The notes under the pieces are model-generated. The model was not told the DNA's origin, made no database searches, and was given only the letters and a program-made list of their open reading frames with translations. Position numbers and translations under genes: made by a program. 64,000 bases of DNA from Lentzea sp. NBRC 102530 (lineage in GTDB: Bacteria > Actinomycetota > Actinomycetes > Mycobacteriales > Pseudonocardiaceae), in NCBI RefSeq assembly GCF_030269365.1, contig NZ_BSTF01000008.1, positions 310,001-374,000 on the forward strand. The letters are read 5' to 3'. Shown piece by piece: positions 43,289 to 52,663 of the stretch; the first letter of the stretch is position 1; every line of letters begins with the position of its first letter.

Positions 43289-45375
43289 TTGTTACCCCTC
43301 ACGTTGTCAAGGGAACGGCGGGCGGCGGCGACGACGTTCTCCGTCGTGAAGCCGAACTCCTTGAACAGGACCTGGTAGTCGGCCGAGGCACCGAAGTGCT
43401 CGATCGACACGATCTCGCCGGCGTCGCCGACGTGGCGGTACCACGGCTGCGCGATGCCGGCCTCGACCGCCACGCGCGCCTTCACCGAGGACGGGATGAC
43501 CGACTCGCGGTACTCCGAATCCTGCTTCTCGAACCAGTCGAGGGAAGGCATCGACACCACACGCACTGCAACGCCCTCGCCCTGCAGAACCTTTCCGGCC
43601 TCGGCCGCCATCTGCAGCTCGGAGCCCGTGCCGATGATCACAACCTCGGGGTTGTCGTCACCGAAGAGCACGTAACCGCCGCGCTTGACGCCCTCGGCGT
43701 TCGTGCCCTCCAGGATCGGCAGGTTCTGCCGGGAGAGCGCGAGGCCCACCGGGCCGAGCTGCTCGATGACGGCCTTCCACGCGAACGCGGTCTCGTTGGC
43801 GTCACCGGGGCGGACCACGGCGAAGTCCGGGATCGCGCGCAGGGCGGCGAGGTGCTCGATCGGCTGGTGCGTCGGGCCGTCCTCACCGAGACCGATGGAG
43901 TCGTGCGTCCACACGTACGTGACGGCGGCCTGCATGATCGCGGCCAGGCGCACAGCGGGACGCATGTAGTCGGAGAACACGAGGAACGTGCCGCCGAACG
44001 GACGGGTCGGGCCGTGCAGCGCGATGCCGTTGAGGATCATGCCCATGGCGTTCTCGCGGACACCGAAGTGCAGCACGCGGCCGTACGGGTCGGCGCTCCA
44101 CATGCTCGTGGAGATGCCCTCGGGACCGAACGACTTGGCGCCCTTGATGGTGGTCAGGTTCGACTCGGCCAGGTCGGCCGAACCGCCCCACAGCTCCGGC
44201 AGGTGCTTCGCCAGCGCGTTGATGACCTCGCCGGAGGCCTTGCGGGTCGGGACCTCCTTGCCGCCCACCTCGTAGACGGGGAGGTCGGCGTCCCAGCCCT
44301 CGGGCAGCTCGCGCGACACCAGGCGGTCCAGCAGCGCCTTGTTCTCCGGGTTGGCCGAGGCCCACGCGTCGAACGACTTCTGCCACTCGGCCTTGGCGTG
44401 CTCGCCGCGCTTCACGACCTCACGGGCGTGCGCGAGGACCTCGTCGGTGACCTCGAAGGTCTGCTCGGGGTCGAAGCCGAGGACCTCCTTGGTGGCCTTG
44501 ACCTCGTCCACGCCGAGCGCGGCACCGTGCGCGGCACCGGTGTTCTGCTTGTTCGGCGCCGGGTAGCCGATGATCGTGCGCAGCAGGATGAACGACGGCT
44601 TGTCGGTGACGGCCTTGGCCTTCTCGACGGCCTCGAGGATGCCCTTGACGTTCTCGCCGGACTCGACGACCTGGACGTGCCAGCCGTAGGCCTCGTAGCG
44701 CTTCGCGGTGTCCTCGGACAGCGCGATCGTCGTGTCGTCCTCGATGGAGATCTTGTTGTCGTCGTAGAAGACGACCAGGTTGCCCAGCTGCTGGGTGCCC
44801 GCGAGCGACGACGCCTCGGAGGTGACGCCCTCCTCGATGTCGCCGTCGGAGGCGATCACGTAGATGTGGTGGTCGAACGGGCTCTGGCCCGGCGCGGCCG
44901 ACGGGTCGAACAGACCGCGCTCGCGGCGGGCGGCCATGGCCATGCCGACCGCGGAGGCGAGACCGGAACCCAGCGGGCCGGTCGTGATCTCGACGCCCCT
45001 GGTGTGGCCGTGCTCGGGGTGGCCCGGCGTCTTCGAGCCCCACTTGCGCAGCGACTTGAGGTCGTCGAGCTCCAGGCCGTAGCCCGACAGGAACAGCTGG
45101 ATGTACAGCGTCAGACTGGAGTGGCCCGCGGACAGCACGAACCGGTCGCGGCCGATCCAGTCCGCGTCCGCCGGGTCGTGCCGCATGACGCGCTGGAACA
45201 GCGTGTACGCGAGCGGGGCGAGGCTCATCGCCGTACCGGGATGGCCGTTGCCGACGTTCTGCACGGCGTCGGCCGCGAGCACGCGCGCGGTGTCGACGGC
45301 GCGCTTGTCGAGCTCGGTCCAGTCGTCCGGCAGATCGGCCTTCGTGAGCCGGGTGATGTCGTCGGTGACGGTCAC
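43285..45375 (-). CDS. tkt: Transketolase
   Basis: The thiamine-diphosphate enzyme transfers two-carbon units between sugar phosphates. The 696-residue protein has [29 protein letters not shown], the ThDP motif [20 protein letters not shown] and the pyrimidine-domain phrases [20 protein letters not shown] and [12 protein letters not shown]. The GTG at 45375 has GGAG ten bases upstream. It heads the operon and is divergent from ctaB. Confidence 0.98.
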   Translation of the reverse strand: MTVTDDITRLTKADLPDDWTELDKRAVDTARVLAADAVQNVGNGHPGTAMSLAPLAYTLFQRVMRHDPADADWIGRDRFVLSAGHSSLTLYIQLFLSGYGLELDDLKSLRKWGSKTPGHPEHGHTRGVEITTGPLGSGLASAVGMAMAARRERGLFDPSAAPGQSPFDHHIYVIASDGDIEEGVTSEASSLAGTQQLGNLVVFYDDNKISIEDDTTIALSEDTAKRYEAYGWHVQVVESGENVKGILEAVEKAKAVTDKPSFILLRTIIGYPAPNKQNTGAAHGAALGVDEVKATKEVLGFDPEQTFEVTDEVLAHAREVVKRGEHAKAEWQKSFDAWASANPENKALLDRLVSRELPEGWDADLPVYEVGGKEVPTRKASGEVINALAKHLPELWGGSADLAESNLTTIKGAKSFGPEGISTSMWSADPYGRVLHFGVRENAMGMILNGIALHGPTRPFGGTFLVFSDYMRPAVRLAAIMQAAVTYVWTHDSIGLGEDGPTHQPIEHLAALRAIPDFAVVRPGDANETAFAWKAVIEQLGPVGLALSRQNLPILEGTNAEGVKRGGYVLFGDDNPEVVIIGTGSELQMAAEAGKVLQGEGVAVRVVSMPSLDWFEKQDSEYRESVIPSSVKARVAVEAGIAQPWYRHVGDAGEIVSIEHFGASADYQVLFKEFGFTTENVVAAARRSLDNVRGNK

Positions 45376-45628
45376 GGACTTACAGCTCCAAACTTTGTCG
45401 CTCGGGCGGGTGCCCAGGCCGTTCGGAATCGATCCCGAAGAGCCTGACCCGCATCTCTCCCACGTCCACCGGCCAGCCTAGTCCTGAGGGATTCAGAAGT
45501 TGCGCTGAAAGGTCGCAGGTCGGTGTGTGCCCAGGCACACGAGTACCCGAACGGGCTGTGAATATTGAACGCAGTTACCATCAGTCGCTGGAAATCCCAC
45601 CACTTGCGACACCAGGAGCGTTCACGCG

Positions 45629-46552
45629 ATGAGTGCGGTCCTCGAGGCCCCGAACAGGTCGCCCCGCCAAGTTGTCGGCGCGTACGTGGCCCTCACCAAG
45701 CCTCGGGTCATCGAGCTCCTGCTGATCACCACGATCCCGGCGATGCTGCTGGCCCAGCACGGCCTGCCCCCGCTGTGGCTGATCGCCTGCACCCTGACCG
45801 GCGGCACGCTCGCCGCGGGGTCGGCAAATGCGCTCAACTGCTTCGTCGACGCCGACATCGACTCGGTGATGAAGCGGACGGCGGCCCGTCCACTCGCGCA
45901 CAACGCCATCCCGCCGCGCAACGCCCTGATCTTCGGCGTCGTCCTCGGCATCGTCTCGTTCGCGTTCCTGTGGATCTTCGTCAACCTGATGTCGGCCGCG
46001 TTCGCGGTGGCGACCATCCTCTTCTACATCTTCGTCTACACGCTCGTGCTCAAGCGCCGCACCTCCCAGAACATCATCTGGGGCGGCATGGCGGGCTGCA
46101 TGCCGGTGATCATCGGCTGGAGCGCGGTGACGGGCACGGTCGAGTGGCCCGCCCTGGTCATGTTCGGCGTCATCTTCTTCTGGACGCCGCCCCACACCTG
46201 GGCCCTCGCGATGAAGTTCAAGGAGGACTACGCCCGCGCAGGCGTGCCGATGCTGCCCGTGGTGGCCACAGCGGCGCAGGTGACGCGGCAGATCGTGATC
46301 TACAGCTGGATCACCGTGGTCTGCACCCTCGCCCTCGCCCCCGTCACCTCCTGGATCTACGTGTCGGTGGCGGCCGCCTCCGGCCTGTGGTTCGCGATCT
46401 TCGCGCACAAGCTGCACAACGTCGTGCGCCGCGGCGGATCCACGAACACGATGAAGTTCTTCCACATGTCGAACCTCTACCTGATGCTCGTGTTCTGCGG
46501 TCTCGCCGTGGACGCCGTGGTCGGGTTGCCGGTGCTTGGCTGGCCGTTCTAG
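45629..46552 (+). CDS. ctaB: Protoheme IX farnesyltransferase (heme O synthase)
   Basis: The enzyme adds a farnesyl group to heme B to make heme O for terminal oxidases. The 307-residue protein has about eight membrane helices and the prenyltransferase Asp motifs [15 protein letters not shown] and [16 protein letters not shown]. It begins [18 protein letters not shown] after a short tail. The location next to tkt is conserved in actinobacteria. A 253-base divergent region carries the promoters of ctaB and tkt; I could not assign them with confidence. Confidence 0.97.
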   Translation: MSAVLEAPNRSPRQVVGAYVALTKPRVIELLLITTIPAMLLAQHGLPPLWLIACTLTGGTLAAGSANALNCFVDADIDSVMKRTAARPLAHNAIPPRNALIFGVVLGIVSFAFLWIFVNLMSAAFAVATILFYIFVYTLVLKRRTSQNIIWGGMAGCMPVIIGWSAVTGTVEWPALVMFGVIFFWTPPHTWALAMKFKEDYARAGVPMLPVVATAAQVTRQIVIYSWITVVCTLALAPVTSWIYVSVAAASGLWFAIFAHKLHNVVRRGGSTNTMKFFHMSNLYLMLVFCGLAVDAVVGLPVLGWPF

Positions 46553-46574
46553 CTGCACCTCCAGGCGTACGGCT

Positions 46575-48584
46575 GTGGCGCCCGTTGAGTTCACCGTCAC
46601 CGGTGGTGAAGGTTCACCACTGGACTTCGTCGCGGCCCTGACGCCCGCGTCCTCGCTCGTCGTGATCACTGATCCGGGCGGGTGGGCGCAGGTCAGCGCG
46701 GGGCTCGCGGTCGGTTCCGCCGGGTCCGCCGTGGTCGCCACGGCGGTGCGGCCGCTGCGGTGCGCCGTGCTGGACCTCCGGCACTTCCCGTCGGCCTCCG
46801 GGTTGCCCTCGCTCGCGGACGTCCCCGGCGACGTGGTGGTCCTGCACGACTCGCGCTCCTGGGACTCGGGTCCCCTGGTCGCCTCGTTGCGCGCGCTGGG
46901 CCGTCCGGTGGTGCTCTTCACCGCCGTGCACAACTGGGTGTCCGGAGTGGACACCTCCTCGGTCGTCGTGGGGTGGAGCGCACCGCACGTGGTGCTGGCC
47001 GTACCGCGTGCCGCCGGTGCGGTGCGGGTCGAGGACGCCCTGTGGCAGTTCCGCGAGCTGGAGCGCCGCGGGCAGATGACCTACACCTCGTTGCCCGCCC
47101 CGCCCGTCGTCGCGGACCGGCCCGTGTCGGTCGTGGTCGCGCTTCCCGGCGCCACGCAGGGGATCGCCGGGGCGTTGCGGCCGGGCGCCGACTACGAGGT
47201 GTGGGTGCGGGTCGGGGACGGGCCGGTGCTCGCCGACGACCTCAAGCTGCGGGCCGTGCTGAGCATGTCGGGGCGGCAGGTGGTGTCCGAGGTGTTCATG
47301 CTGCCCGCCGAGGGCCCCAGTGCGTGGGTGAACTTCGAGGTCAAGACTCCGTACGCCTCCGTGCCGTGGAGCGGTGAGCTGGTCATCTACTTCGGTGTGG
47401 TGCCGGTGCACGTGCAGCAGGTGGTGCTGCCGGTGGGGTCCGGCGAGCCGCGGACCTCGGCGCGGCTGCGGTTGTCGCGGACGTTCGCCGACCTGCCCGC
47501 CTCGCGGGCGGTGTCGGTGCTGGAGGTCGGGGAACGGGCGCTGGTCGCGTCCGGCGACGTGCCCTCGTGGGTGAGCACGGCCGGTGTGGCGATGGGGCTG
47601 CCCGCGCTGTCCGGGCTGGATCCCTGGTACGGCAAGGACTTCCCGGCCTACTGCACGGACCTCGCGTTCCTGGCCCGGCAGGGGGCGGAGGTGTACGCGC
47701 AGTTGTTCGCCGAGTCCGGTGGACGGCATTCAGCGCAGGCCGGCGACTCGAACCCCGCCGCTGCCCTTCGTCATGCCGCTCGTGTGACCGGACGTCCTGC
47801 AGGCGTGACGATCGCTTCCGTCAGTCCTGGTGTCGTGCGCTGGCCTCTCGTCTACGACCTCCCCTTCACCGACGGCCCCCACCGCCTCTGCGCCTCCGTC
47901 GGCCAGTTCGGTCCGTTCGGCGCGGGCGGGCCGATCCCTGCGCACTGCCCGGTCCACGACCACAGCGGCAACGTCCTGTGCCCCTTCGGTTTCTGGGGCC
48001 TGTCGAGCGTTCTCGAACATCCCGTCGGTCCCCTGGTCCACCGCATCTCGCCGCGCCCGTGGCCGTTCGAGGTGTCGATGGCGGTGGACGCCGGGATGGA
48101 CCGCGGGCTGACCGAGCGGCACGTCACCGAGCTGATGTCGCAGATCCCGCCGCACTCCGTCACCTCCGCCTACGTGACGCCCCCTGAACTCGGCCGGGTG
48201 CTGGCCGGCGAGACCATGGACGCCGTGCACCTGCATTTCCGCGAGGGGTTCCTCGACGCCGAGGAGATCGCACGGTGGGACAGCGCGGGAGTGTGGCCGC
48301 AGCCGCATTGGCCCGTGCGCAAGCCGTTGGTGGTGGGGACGTCACCGATGGTGGGACTCGTGCGGTCGTTCGTGGAGCACGGCGCGTCCGCTGTGGTGTG
48401 TCCGGACGAGGCGGTACCGCAGGACATGGCCGGCTGGGTCACCGGCATGCTGCTGGCGCGGGTCGGGTCCGGGATGGGCGCGGGGGAGGCGTTGCGGCAG
48501 GTGCGGTGGGAGATGCTCAGCCGCGGCAACGTGCTCGGGCTCGCGTACGCGTTGCACGGAAGTGCCGATCTGCGCGCACGCTGA
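46575..48584 (+). CDS. CHAT-domain (caspase-like) protein lacking an evident catalytic cysteine
   Basis: The 669-residue protein ends like actinobacterial CHAT proteins: HLHFREG around His552/His554 at the place of the catalytic His, PLVVGTSPM near residue 588 where the catalytic Cys normally sits, a GASAVVCPDEAVPQDMAGWV segment, and a final GLAYALHGSADLR. The region just upstream has the Cys-rich CPVHDHSGNVLCPFGFWGLS seen in related proteins. The Cys position appears to be Thr or Ser, so proteolysis is doubtful. The N-terminal 350 residues are beta-rich and unrecognised. The GTG at 46575 is 22 bases after ctaB. A small helical protein gene follows. Confidence 0.7.
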   Translation: MAPVEFTVTGGEGSPLDFVAALTPASSLVVITDPGGWAQVSAGLAVGSAGSAVVATAVRPLRCAVLDLRHFPSASGLPSLADVPGDVVVLHDSRSWDSGPLVASLRALGRPVVLFTAVHNWVSGVDTSSVVVGWSAPHVVLAVPRAAGAVRVEDALWQFRELERRGQMTYTSLPAPPVVADRPVSVVVALPGATQGIAGALRPGADYEVWVRVGDGPVLADDLKLRAVLSMSGRQVVSEVFMLPAEGPSAWVNFEVKTPYASVPWSGELVIYFGVVPVHVQQVVLPVGSGEPRTSARLRLSRTFADLPASRAVSVLEVGERALVASGDVPSWVSTAGVAMGLPALSGLDPWYGKDFPAYCTDLAFLARQGAEVYAQLFAESGGRHSAQAGDSNPAAALRHAARVTGRPAGVTIASVSPGVVRWPLVYDLPFTDGPHRLCASVGQFGPFGAGGPIPAHCPVHDHSGNVLCPFGFWGLSSVLEHPVGPLVHRISPRPWPFEVSMAVDAGMDRGLTERHVTELMSQIPPHSVTSAYVTPPELGRVLAGETMDAVHLHFREGFLDAEEIARWDSAGVWPQPHWPVRKPLVVGTSPMVGLVRSFVEHGASAVVCPDEAVPQDMAGWVTGMLLARVGSGMGAGEALRQVRWEMLSRGNVLGLAYALHGSADLRAR

Positions 48585-48616
48585 ACCGGCGGGCCCGCCC
48601 GAGCGTTTGCTCGGTC

Positions 48617-48865
48617 ATGGTGAACTCGCAGGTCCAGTTGAACCAGGCGATCGCGGAACTGGTGCACCGCTTCGGTGACCGCGTGGACGGTGACCTGATC
48701 GTCGACGCCGCCGTCGGGGCGTTCCACGACCTTCGTCGCACGGCCACGGTGGAGTCCTATCTGGCCGTGCTGACCGTGCGACGTGCATCGCGTGAACTGG
48801 CGTTCGCCGCCGTTGGCGTCACGATGCCCGTGCAGCAGAAGGCCGGCCTCACGCCGGCGAAGTGA
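48617..48865 (+). CDS. Small helical protein downstream of the CHAT gene
   Basis: The 82-residue protein is predicted to be three helices (QLNQAIAELVHRFG, VDGDLIVDAAVGAFHDL, VESYLAVLTVRRASREL) with a short basic tail. This looks like the small three-helix proteins often encoded beside regulators and CHAT proteins in actinobacteria, but no function is known. It lies 32 bases after the CHAT gene and overlaps the convergent gene at 48849 by 17 bases. Confidence 0.65.
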   Translation: MVNSQVQLNQAIAELVHRFGDRVDGDLIVDAAVGAFHDLRRTATVESYLAVLTVRRASRELAFAAVGVTMPVQQKAGLTPAK

Positions 48866-49211
48866 CCTCCAGGCACACGGTGTCCGCGCGGCTCACGGCC
48901 GTGCGGGCCAACGAGGACAACTCCACGAGGTGTGCGAACGCCTCGTGGAAGCCCATGCCGACGAGGGGCGCCCACGAGAGCGCGACGTCGTGCATGCGTG
49001 CCGGATCGGCTTTGACGAGCTGCGCGACCAACGCTTCGGGCAGCTCGACAACGTTGTCGTCGGGCAGAGGCGCCCAAACCTCGTTGAACACCTCATGCCA
49101 CACGACGACGGCTGCACGCGGGTCGTAGTCGCCGACCGCGACCGACTCCGTGCCGTTGCGAACGAAGAACGTGCTCAGGACGCCACCTTGGTCAGAAGGT
49201 CCTCGACGCAC
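48849..49211 (-). CDS. Hypothetical protein, 120 residues, overlapping the HD gene
   Basis: No family is recognised. The soluble protein has motifs FFVRNGTESVAVGDYDP and HEVFNEVWAPLPDDNVVELP. The GTG at 49211 is the first possible start after the last upstream stop and gives a 37-base overlap with the HD-domain gene, so coupling is likely. It is the last gene of the minus-strand run that starts with the membrane protein at 51545. Confidence 0.55.
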   Translation of the reverse strand: MRRGPSDQGGVLSTFFVRNGTESVAVGDYDPRAAVVVWHEVFNEVWAPLPDDNVVELPEALVAQLVKADPARMHDVALSWAPLVGMGFHEAFAHLVELSSLARTAVSRADTVCLEVTSPA

Positions 49212-49828
49212 GGGTCGTCGAGGGACTCAACGATGCACTTCCACAACAGGAGGTTCGTCTCGGCCCACTTGGTGTAGGTCGCGGCGGCCTCCGCGTCGTA
49301 AAAGTAGTAGCCCTCGTCGGCTTTGCCCACCTGCTCGCCCACGATCTTGTGCGCGAGTTCGCGCAACGTGATGCCGTTCTCCTGCAGGTACTTGTGCGCC
49401 AGCACGACCGGCGTCACCGGCAGCGCCTTGAACAGCGTGTCCGCGTCGGACAGCGCCTGCGCCTCCAGCGAGATGTCCCGCGACCGGGTGCGCATCTCGG
49501 CTTCGAGCACGATCCGTTCGATCCACTCGATGTCGCCGATGGACACCCCGGCGACGAACAACGTCCTGCGCCGCAACGCCGCGCCGTCCGTCGGCAGCGA
49601 GTTGCGCCGGACCATGTAGTTCAGGTCGTGCACCAGGGCCGCGACCTCGACGACGTCCCGTGCGGCGCCGTTGCGTTCGGCGAAGTGCACGGACTTGTCG
49701 CGGACGAAGCTCACGTGGTGCCAGCCGTGGAACTGGAGCTTCGCGGCGAGGTCCTCGCACAGCCGCCTCACGCGCTGCTCCACGTCCCCTATGACAGACC
49801 TCGGAATCTCTGTGCGCGTACGCATCAT
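49175..49828 (-). CDS. HD-domain protein, 217 residues
   Basis: The protein has a first His cluster (HGWHHVSFV, residues 34-42), the HD pair H67-D68 in ALVHDLNYM, and a later Asp in LSDADTLFKALP, the pattern of metal-dependent HD phosphohydrolases. The substrate is unknown. Two adjacent ATGs at 49828 and 49825 follow a strong GGGAGGG ribosome site. A 58-base gap separates it from the cupin gene upstream. Confidence 0.82.
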   Translation of the reverse strand: MMRTRTEIPRSVIGDVEQRVRRLCEDLAAKLQFHGWHHVSFVRDKSVHFAERNGAARDVVEVAALVHDLNYMVRRNSLPTDGAALRRRTLFVAGVSIGDIEWIERIVLEAEMRTRSRDISLEAQALSDADTLFKALPVTPVVLAHKYLQENGITLRELAHKIVGEQVGKADEGYYFYDAEAAATYTKWAETNLLLWKCIVESLDDPCVEDLLTKVAS

Positions 49829-49886
49829 CAGCCCTCCCTGCCAGGTGGGCTGATGGTATGCGCGTGGCGGGCCGCTCAACGGCCGT

Positions 49887-50534
49887 TCACAGATGGTTCG
49901 TCAGATCCCCCAGCCGGTCCTCGACGGGCACGTGCCGGTGGCTGACGCCGGTGTCCGGGTCGTAGCTGAGGCTCCACGGGTTCACCGCACGGGACTTGAC
50001 CAGGAACGTCATGGTGCCGTCGGCCGCGCGCGGGATGCGGTGGAACTCGTGCGCGTGCAACGTGCCGGTGGTGCCCTCGGTGCACTGGGTGCGGTTCGTG
50101 AGTTCGGTGCCGACGACCGTGCGGCCGCCCACCCCGAGCCTGGCGTCGAAACGTTCGTGCAGGTAGGCGCCGCTGAGGATGGTGGTGCAGAAGTGGTAGC
50201 GGTGGTTGTGCACGGAGTCCGCGTAGCCCGCGCGCCAGTCGCGCAGTGGCTTGTACTCGTGCAGCCAGAACGTGAACGGCTCGTCCGCCACGTCGCGCAG
50301 GCACCAGGCGTAGTGCGTCGTCGTCTCGCGGGAGTGTGCGATCACCCAGGTCGCCTCCTGGGGTGTCAGCGCGTCGATGTGCGCGCGCAGCTCCTTGCGG
50401 AGCTCGGGACGGGTGGCCCAGTCGCGGAACCACGTGCCGACGTCGTCCCAGTGGTCGGCGACCGGGAATTCGGCGCGCTGCACCCCGGCGGCGAGCTCGT
50501 CGAGCGCGGACAACCCGGTGAACTCGGCTAGCAA
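49887..50534 (-). CDS. Cysteine-dioxygenase-like cupin
   Basis: The 215-residue protein has a cupin core with three His in VHNHRYHF (H109, H111, H114) and a second cluster LHAHEFHRI (H160, H162, H165), resembling the Fe-binding layout of cysteine dioxygenase. Substrate specificity cannot be deduced; thiol dioxygenation is one option. The start is TTG at 50534 with GAGGAG 10 bases upstream, and it follows the membrane-protein stop by only six bases, so the two are in one transcript. Confidence 0.7.
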   Translation of the reverse strand: MLAEFTGLSALDELAAGVQRAEFPVADHWDDVGTWFRDWATRPELRKELRAHIDALTPQEATWVIAHSRETTTHYAWCLRDVADEPFTFWLHEYKPLRDWRAGYADSVHNHRYHFCTTILSGAYLHERFDARLGVGGRTVVGTELTNRTQCTEGTTGTLHAHEFHRIPRAADGTMTFLVKSRAVNPWSLSYDPDTGVSHRHVPVEDRLGDLTNHL

Positions 50535-50540
50535 GATCGA

Positions 50541-51545
50541 TCAGCTCCTCAACTGAGCGGATGCGGAGAATTCGCGCCGGAAAGCGTGGAACTTGCGTTC
50601 CAGTTCCACGAACCCGTCCGTGGTGAGTGACTCGCCGGTGACCTTCTCGAACAGCGCCGCGAAGTCGTTGCGGGAAGTCGCCGGCGTGATGGCGAAGTGG
50701 TAGCCGGCCTTGGAATTGCTGATGCGCAGGAACTCCGCGCGTTCCATCGCGTAAAGGAACGAACTTTCGGTGAACCTGAGCGTGCGCGGATACGGCCTGA
50801 GCACTCCCGCGGTGTTGCTGTAGAGCGTGAGCCACGCGGAGTCGTCGAACAACTCGAGCCGGTCGAGCGGCGGATCCGAAACGATGGTGACGTCGATGCG
50901 GGAACACCGGCTGCGGGCCGCGAACAGCCCGACGAGCCCAATGCCGATCTGCTCCTTCAACCGTTCCTGGATCTCGTCGTAGTCGCCGTCCGCGCCTTCG
51001 TTGCGCAGCAGATAACGCGCCCGCCCGCTGATGGCGTTGTCGTCGCGCGGGTCGGCCAGCACGGCCCTGAGCTCGCACTCGGTCTGGCTGAGCAGCACTC
51101 TTCCCGCCGCGTACCGGCCGGCGAACCCGCGGAAGCAGTACAGCCGGGTCCGTTCCAGGTCCTGCATCATCAGCTGGTTGAAGACCGGGTCGGGCTTCGC
51201 CGTCGGCTCGAACACGTGGCTGGGGAAGAACTCGCGGTCGAGCGCGCGATACTCCTCCGTCAGCTCTTTGAGCGCTTTGCGGCTCTCCTCGATGACCGGC
51301 GCGAGCAGTGCCTTCTGGGCGGCTTTCGACGTGATCAACGTTTGCGTGAAGCTCACGACGGCGGAAATCAGCGTGCCCGTACCCAGTGCTGTCAGCAGGT
51401 TTCTCGCTGTCCCGGAATCCATTTGACTGGAAATGGCCAGTGAGGCCCCGGACGTGACGACGAGTATGAGGAGGAGCAACCCGGTCCGAGTCCAGAACAA
51501 CTCCTGGATCAGGTTGCTGCGGATGCCTCCGGCCTCCGCGGACAC
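50541..51545 (-). CDS. Membrane-anchored protein of unknown function, partner of the cupin
   Basis: The 334-residue protein has two hydrophobic segments near the N-terminus (GLLLLILVVTSGASLAI and LLTALGTGTLISAVVSF), a charged helix (KALKELTEEYRALDREFF), and a soluble C-terminal domain with unrecognised motifs (RIDVTIVSDPPLDRLELF, LTLYSN, FTESSFLYAMERAEFL). A C-terminal cytoplasmic domain is likely. The GTG at 51545 has an excellent AGGAGGTG ribosome site, better than upstream candidates. It heads the run membrane protein, cupin, HD protein, unknown. Confidence 0.75.
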   Translation of the reverse strand: MSAEAGGIRSNLIQELFWTRTGLLLLILVVTSGASLAISSQMDSGTARNLLTALGTGTLISAVVSFTQTLITSKAAQKALLAPVIEESRKALKELTEEYRALDREFFPSHVFEPTAKPDPVFNQLMMQDLERTRLYCFRGFAGRYAAGRVLLSQTECELRAVLADPRDDNAISGRARYLLRNEGADGDYDEIQERLKEQIGIGLVGLFAARSRCSRIDVTIVSDPPLDRLELFDDSAWLTLYSNTAGVLRPYPRTLRFTESSFLYAMERAEFLRISNSKAGYHFAITPATSRNDFAALFEKVTGESLTTDGFVELERKFHAFRREFSASAQLRS

Positions 51546-51875
51546 GTGTCCCACCTCCTGGGTCACCAGATTGGTCGCTACCCGAACGGACGAATGCGGT
51601 CGGTGTCCGATCAAGTGCGCGGAGTTACTGTACGCGTCGGTCAAAAGATAAGGAAGCTGCTATTCGTGCGACATTCAGTCCCGGAATAAACGCCCGTGAG
51701 CGCAGTGGACGGCCCGCATCCGTGCGCTTCGGTGACGCCGTGTCGCCGCCACCTCCGAACGGGGCGGGTGAGGGTGACCCACCCACCCGAACGCGCCTAC
51801 TGCCGGTGGGGTGGGCCGGTCGGACGCGGTGGGTGCTACACGCCGCTCACACCGCTCCGAATACGCTCACCGACC
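51546..51875. other. Intergenic region with divergent promoters
   Basis: This 330-base gap between the membrane-protein gene and the FKBP gene carries no convincing gene. It should hold promoters for both. A GC-rich CCCACCCA/TGGGGTGGG stem at about 51780-51830 is the only structure I see. Confidence 0.4.
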
Positions 51876-52394
51876 ATGCGTAACGTCCTGATCGCGTCCC
51901 TGGCCCTCGTGGCGGCAGCCGGCCTCGCGGGCTGCGCCGGCTCGGCCCAGCCCTCCGCGGGTGGTGGCTCGACCGCCGCGCCCACGAACCCCTGCAAGGC
52001 CGACGACTTCAAGGTCAGCGGCGACTTCGGGAAGGCGCCCACCGTCGAGGTGCCGAACTGCAAGCCCACCGAGGAACTGATCATCAAGGACCTGGTGCCC
52101 GGCACCGGCGCCGAGGTGAAGGCGGGCTCGACGGCCACGGTCAACTACCAGCTCACGACCTTCTCCGACAAGAAGGTGCTGGACAGCTCGTTCAAGCGCG
52201 GCGAGCCGTTCCCGGTGGAGAACGTCGGCCAGGCGCAGGTCATCGACGGCTGGAACGAGGGGATCATCGGCCTCAAGGAGAACGGCCGCCGCCTGCTCGT
52301 CGTGCCGCCCGCCAAGGGCTACGGCAAGGGCGGCAACGGCATCCAGCCCAACGAGACGCTGATCTTCGTCATCGACGGCGTCAAGGTCAGCTGA
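51876..52394 (+). CDS. FKBP-type peptidyl-prolyl isomerase lipoprotein
   Basis: The 172-residue protein has a lipobox (LAGC at residues 17-20) behind a hydrophobic signal, a Ser/Gly/Ala linker, and one FKBP domain with VLDSSFKRGEPFPVENVG, VIDGWNEGIIGLKENGRR and PPAKGYGKGG. It probably assists folding of exported proteins on the outer face of the membrane. It is followed by a strong terminator. Confidence 0.95.
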   Translation: MRNVLIASLALVAAAGLAGCAGSAQPSAGGGSTAAPTNPCKADDFKVSGDFGKAPTVEVPNCKPTEELIIKDLVPGTGAEVKAGSTATVNYQLTTFSDKKVLDSSFKRGEPFPVENVGQAQVIDGWNEGIIGLKENGRRLLVVPPAKGYGKGGNGIQPNETLIFVIDGVKVS

Positions 52395-52405
52395 CCTCGT
52401 GGTGC

Positions 52406-52437
52406 AAAGGCCCGGTTCGAGGTCGAACCGGGCCTTT
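52406..52437. terminator. Bidirectional terminator after the FKBP gene
   Basis: AAAGGCCCGGTTCGA and TCGAACCGGGCCTTT form a perfect 15-bp stem with a 2-base loop, ending in a short T-run. Confidence 0.92.
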
Positions 52438-52438
52438 C

Positions 52439-52663
52439 TCATGTGCTCCGCAAGGTGACGACCCGCCAGCGGTAGCCGTCCTGGTCCGCGCGTTCGGCTT
52501 CGAACTCGACGGCGTCACCGACCCGCAGGCTCCGGAAGCCGCCTGGCCCCGCCGGGGTGACGGACGAGAAGTGCGCCCACACCGGTCCGTCGAACTCGGG
52601 CGACTCGATGACGCCCCAGCCCTCCTCGGCAGACCACCGCGACACCGTTCCGCGCGCCGTCAC
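52439..52663 (-). CDS. Cold-shock-domain-like protein
   Basis: The 74-residue protein begins RGTVSRWSAEEGWGVIESP, close to the cold-shock-domain strand 1-2 motif, and has VWAHFSSV for the RNP-2-like strand. Several aromatic residues of classical Csp proteins are changed, so it may be a divergent nucleic-acid-binding protein. The GTG start overlaps the upstream quinone oxidoreductase stop as GTGA. Confidence 0.82.
   Translation of the reverse strand: MTARGTVSRWSAEEGWGVIESPEFDGPVWAHFSSVTPAGPGGFRSLRVGDAVEFEAERADQDGYRWRVVTLRST

Noticed and set aside
43396-45447. 683-codon plus-strand frame opposite tkt
   Set aside because: It is a GC-driven shadow of transketolase with no domain, and is rich in Arg, Val, Gly and Asp, as in other antisense frames here.
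52406-52437. tRNA-like GGTTCGA motif
   Set aside because: It is part of a perfect terminator hairpin and lacks any acceptor or anticodon stem.
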